Part shown: piece by piece, positions 61,087 through 64,000 of the stretch
Layout of the letters: the number at the start of each line of letters is the position of its first letter
Position numbering within the stretch: position 1 is the first letter of the stretch
Assembly (NCBI GenBank): GCA_016208915.1
Contig: JACQXE010000072.1
Span: 39,891 to 103,890 of the forward strand
Direction: 5' to 3'
DNA length: 64,000 nucleotides
Source of the DNA: Nitrospirota bacterium
GTDB lineage: Bacteria > Nitrospirota > Thermodesulfovibrionia > Thermodesulfovibrionales > UBA1546
Program-made: the position numbers and the translations under genes
The notes under the pieces: generated by a model
The model's input: only the letters and a program-made list of their open reading frames with translations
Told to the model about the DNA's origin: nothing
Database searches by the model: none

Positions 61087-61656
61087 ATGCTATTAATGAT
61101 TGATAACTACGATTCTTTTACCTATAACCTTGTTCAGTATCTTGGAGAGCTTGGCGAGGATATAAAGGTATTCAGAAACGACAAAATAACCACGAAAGAA
61201 ATAGAACTGTTAAAGCCCGAGAGAATTGTCATATCACCGGGGCCATGCACACCGAAAGAGGCAGGAATATCTATAGATGTAATAAAACACTTCGCAGGGA
61301 AGATCCCGATTCTCGGTGTATGCCTTGGGCATCAGTCAATAGGAGATGCATTCGGAGGAGAGATAATAAGGGCTCCGAGGCTTATGCATGGGAAGACGTC
61401 TATGATTCATCACGATGGCAAGACAATATTTGAAGGGCTGCCGAATCCTTTTGAGGCAACAAGGTATCACTCGCTTGTGATTAAGAAAGAGACTATGCCG
61501 GATTGCCTTCAGATAAGCGCATGGACAGAGCAGGATGAGATAATGGGGGTCAGGCATAAGGAGTTTATTGTTGAGGGAGTCCAGTTTCATCCTGAGTCGA
61601 TACTTACGAAGGTAGGAAAAGACCTTCTAAAGAATTTTCTTAAGCTGCGTTATTAG
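61087..61656 (+). CDS. trpG: Anthranilate/aminodeoxychorismate synthase glutaminase component
   Basis: [48 protein letters not shown]. Confidence 0.97.
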   Translation: MLLMIDNYDSFTYNLVQYLGELGEDIKVFRNDKITTKEIELLKPERIVISPGPCTPKEAGISIDVIKHFAGKIPILGVCLGHQSIGDAFGGEIIRAPRLMHGKTSMIHHDGKTIFEGLPNPFEATRYHSLVIKKETMPDCLQISAWTEQDEIMGVRHKEFIVEGVQFHPESILTKVGKDLLKNFLKLRY

Positions 61657-61658
61657 TC

Positions 61659-61786
61659 AGGCAGGGCATAATATTCTCGCATCATTCTCGGCCTTACGGC
61701 CTCCGAGGTTTTTGTCTCTTGATTATTTGTATTTTAAACTGTCGGAATATCGGCAAAAAAATCCGCTCGAATACCATGCCCTGCCT
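61659..61786 (+). repeat. Structured repeat copy C (128 bp)
   Basis: AGGCAGGGCATAATATTCTCGCATCATTCTCGGCCTTACGGCCTCCGAGGTTTTTGTC...TATCGGCAAAAAAATCCGCTCGAATACCATGCCCTGCCT. Confidence 0.93.
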
Positions 61787-61859
61787 TTATCTGGTTTGCT
61801 ATTAATGCAAATGCTTTAACATTTCTGATATGATTAAAAATAAGCTTTGGGGAAATTAA

Positions 61860-62600
61860 ATGTTTTCGGCTGAGGAGATAAAGCGCTACAACCGCCAGAT
61901 GCTCATGGAAGGCTGGGGCGAGGACACACAGAAAAGGCTGAAGAAATCCACTGTCTTTATAGCAGGTGCAGGAGGGCTTGGCTCGCCTGTTTCTATCTAT
62001 CTTGCAGTTGCAGGTATAGGAAATATAAGGATATGTGACTTTGACTCACCTGACTGGAGCAATCTGAACAGACAGATCCTCCATAACCATAGCAGGATAG
62101 GGACTAATAAAGCGGTTTCTGCAAAAAAGACCCTCGAAGAATTAAATCCTGACATAAAGGTAACTGCGTTTGCAGATAAAATTGTTGCTGAAAACGTTGA
62201 TTCTCTTGTTGGAGATGCTGACATTATTGTTGACTGTATGGATAATTTCCCGACACGATATCTATTAAATGAATCAGCAATAAGGAAAAAGATTCCGTTG
62301 GTTTTTGGGAGTATATGGGGAATGGAAGGAAGGCTGAGCTTTATAAAAACACCTGATACCCCATGTCTTAAATGCATCTATCCTGAGGCGCCGCCATCAG
62401 AAGTATTCCCTGTTGTTGGCGCGACCCCGGGCGTGATAGGCAGCCTTCAGGCGCTTGAGATAATAAAATACTTAACAGGGATAGGCGAGAACCTGAAAGG
62501 AAAGCTCATGGTCTGGAATGGGGCCAAGTGTGAGTTCAAGAATTATAAGGCATATAAAGATCCTCAGTGCCCTGCGTGCAGCAATAACAGAAATTTCTGA
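61860..62600 (+). CDS. MoeB/ThiF/HesA-family adenylyltransferase
   Basis: STVFIAGAGGLGSPVSIYLAVAGIGNIRICDFDSPDWSNLNRQILH; VDCMDNFPTRYLLNE; CxxC zinc pairs. Confidence 0.93.
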   Translation: MFSAEEIKRYNRQMLMEGWGEDTQKRLKKSTVFIAGAGGLGSPVSIYLAVAGIGNIRICDFDSPDWSNLNRQILHNHSRIGTNKAVSAKKTLEELNPDIKVTAFADKIVAENVDSLVGDADIIVDCMDNFPTRYLLNESAIRKKIPLVFGSIWGMEGRLSFIKTPDTPCLKCIYPEAPPSEVFPVVGATPGVIGSLQALEIIKYLTGIGENLKGKLMVWNGAKCEFKNYKAYKDPQCPACSNNRNF

Positions 62601-62652
62601 GTTGAATACAGGCAGGGCATAATTTGGCTTAGCCCACTTAATTCATAAGTTC

Positions 62653-62780
62653 ATAGACAGGAGATAGTACCTTCGCTCATTCTCGGTCGCTTAAGGCGAC
62701 CTCCGAGGTTTTTGCCTCTTTATAAAAAATATATTGGACTATCGGCAAAAAAATCCGCTCTGATACTATCTCCTGCCTAT
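62653..62780 (+). repeat. Structured repeat copy D (128 bp)
   Basis: ATAGACAGGAGATAGTACCTTCGCTCATTCTCGGTCGCTTAAGGCGACCTCCGAGGTTTTTGCC...TATCGGCAAAAAAATCCGCTCTGATACTATCTCCTGCCTAT. Confidence 0.93.
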
Positions 62781-62813
62781 CTCGGTAATAGTTTATGAAT
62801 AATGCAGGTTAGA

Positions 62814-62898
62814 TGGTGCGAGAGAGGGGAGTTGAACCCCTACGGAGTTATCCACAGGATCCTAAGTCCTGCGCGTCTGCCAGTTCCGCCACTCTCGC
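62814..62898 (-). tRNA. tRNA-Leu(TAG)
   Basis: Minus strand GCGAGAGTGGCGGAACTGGCAGACGCGCAGGACTTAGGATCCTG...GGTTCAACTCCCCTCTCTCGCACCA; long variable arm. Confidence 0.97.
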
Positions 62899-63083
62899 TC
62901 AATTGATTTTAAAAGATTATCTACAATTCGGTCAAACACTGGGAAAGAAAACTATGGGAATAATATGGGAAGCGTCCCTATGTTTTATGTTCTATGTTTT
63001 ATGTTTCTATGTTTTATGGGAATAATACGGGAAGTGTTGTCCCTATGTTTTCCTCCTAAAAAATGAAAATCAAATCAGGATTA

Positions 63084-63512
63084 TCATCGGTCGGCTTGAA
63101 TGACTGGTTGTGCAGGCTTTTTTATTCGTTTCAGTTTCTGGTGGAGTTTTCCTGTCTTAATTTCATGTTCCCAAATTCTGATTACCTGCCAGCCTTTCAT
63201 TTTCAGTGCCTTTGTTATTTTCTTGTCCCTAATTTTATTCTTTTCAATTTTGTTGTTCCAGTAATTTACATTTGATGAAGGCATACGGCAATGGTGCGGG
63301 CATCCGTGCCAAAAACAGCCGTCAATGAATACTGCTATCTTGAATCTTGAGAAAACAATGTCAGGCTTACCAGTCAAAGGATAATTGCGGCGCCATCCGG
63401 TAATGCCCTTTTCTTTGAGGAGTGAAATAAATTTAAGCTCTGTGGATTTTGCGTCTCTAGACTTTACGCTCGCCATAATTCTTGAGCGTTGCATCTTTGT
63501 AAAAGTATCCAC
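63084..63512 (-). CDS. vsr: Very short patch repair (Vsr) endonuclease
   Basis: MQRSRIMASVKSRDAKSTELKFISLLKEKG; KPDIVFSRFKIAVFIDGCFWHGCPHHCRMPSSNVNYWNNKI. Confidence 0.95.
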   Translation of the reverse strand: MDTFTKMQRSRIMASVKSRDAKSTELKFISLLKEKGITGWRRNYPLTGKPDIVFSRFKIAVFIDGCFWHGCPHHCRMPSSNVNYWNNKIEKNKIRDKKITKALKMKGWQVIRIWEHEIKTGKLHQKLKRIKKPAQPVIQADR

Positions 63513-63515
63513 TGG

Positions 63516-64000
63516 TCACTTGATGATTTCTATCCAAGACTCATCAAACTTGATTGCCTTGAGGATTTCGTTTCGGTCTACTATTGGAGGTTGCTTGATT
63601 CTTATCGCAAGCCTATCGTCAGGAACATCCTCTACGATGGTAAACTGAGAGCCATGAGGCTGCCAAGTGAAGATGTGTTGATTGCTGTCTTTCTTAAAGC
63701 CCTCTAAGTTGTTCCTCTCGTTCCATTGCCACCAATAATTATCGCCTCTATAAAGAATAGTCTCAAATTCAAATACAGCGGCTTCAAGCAAGTCATCTGA
63801 TTTAATGAGAACAACCGTTCTGACATGTTTGTAGAGTTTGCGCATGCCTGCTACACGTTCGTTGCAAATAGAGAGAATTTTCTCTCCAAGCTCGTTTGGG
63901 TCTGCATCGCTGATTTCTCGGTCGCCAAAAGAATAAATTGGAGAATTTCTTCCAGAAATCAAGCGGACTTTTGAAACACTTGATGGTCTTTTATTTTTGA
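63516..64000 (-). CDS. Protein of unknown function next to vsr (5' end beyond window); candidate type II restriction endonuclease
   Basis: Frame stays open past the annotated TTG to the window edge (KNKRPSSVSKVRLISGRNSP...); C-terminal YWWQWNERNNLEGF. Confidence 0.4.
   Translation of the reverse strand, partial: KNKRPSSVSKVRLISGRNSPIYSFGDREISDADPNELGEKILSICNERVAGMRKLYKHVRTVVLIKSDDLLEAAVFEFETILYRGDNYWWQWNERNNLEGFKKDSNQHIFTWQPHGSQFTIVEDVPDDRLAIRIKQPPIVDRNEILKAIKFDESWIEIIK

Noticed and set aside
62847-62855. Perfect DnaA box TTATCCACA
   Set aside because: Lies inside the tRNA-Leu gene (variable arm region); isolated, so chance or structural constraint rather than an origin element.

Overview
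This 64 kb window looks like an origin-proximal chromosomal segment of an anaerobic, possibly Nitrospirota- or Deltaproteobacteria-like bacterium. That placement is inferred from gene content only. Housekeeping blocks: lnt-prfB-dnaA-dnaN-gyrB; ribE-ribBA; rsfS-nadD-proA; rpsF-ssb-rpsR; feoB-fur; argS-ilvE; rel-recJ-secF-secD-yajC; trpE-trpG-thiF/moeB. RNA genes: tRNA-Phe, Ile, Ala, Cys, Gly, Leu and a 5S rRNA. Accessory content: a type I R-M island (hsdR, AlbA_2, half-size hsdS, hsdM, radC), a RelE/Phd-type TA pair, an integron-type integrase without visible cassettes, and a Vsr endonuclease. The strongest findings are: (1) a family of about 128-133 bp structured repeats, with four full copies in 58.9-62.8 kb plus truncated copies, whose terminal stems and internal stems change compensatorily between copies; (2) a probable selenocysteine-containing DsbC-like protein (UGA in place of the first Cys of CXXC, hairpin directly downstream, CXXCH near the N-terminus); (3) a GIY-YIG nuclease remnant bracketed by perfect 27-bp inverted repeats; (4) a tRNA-Ile/tRNA-Ala/5S cassette lacking 16S and 23S; (5) recJ invaded by 7-bp tandem repeats and frameshifted at one of them; (6) a Walker-A Lys-to-Glu change in HsdR; (7) a 1.4 kb AT-rich divergent region with parS-like sites. 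All calls were made by eye, with no database search.
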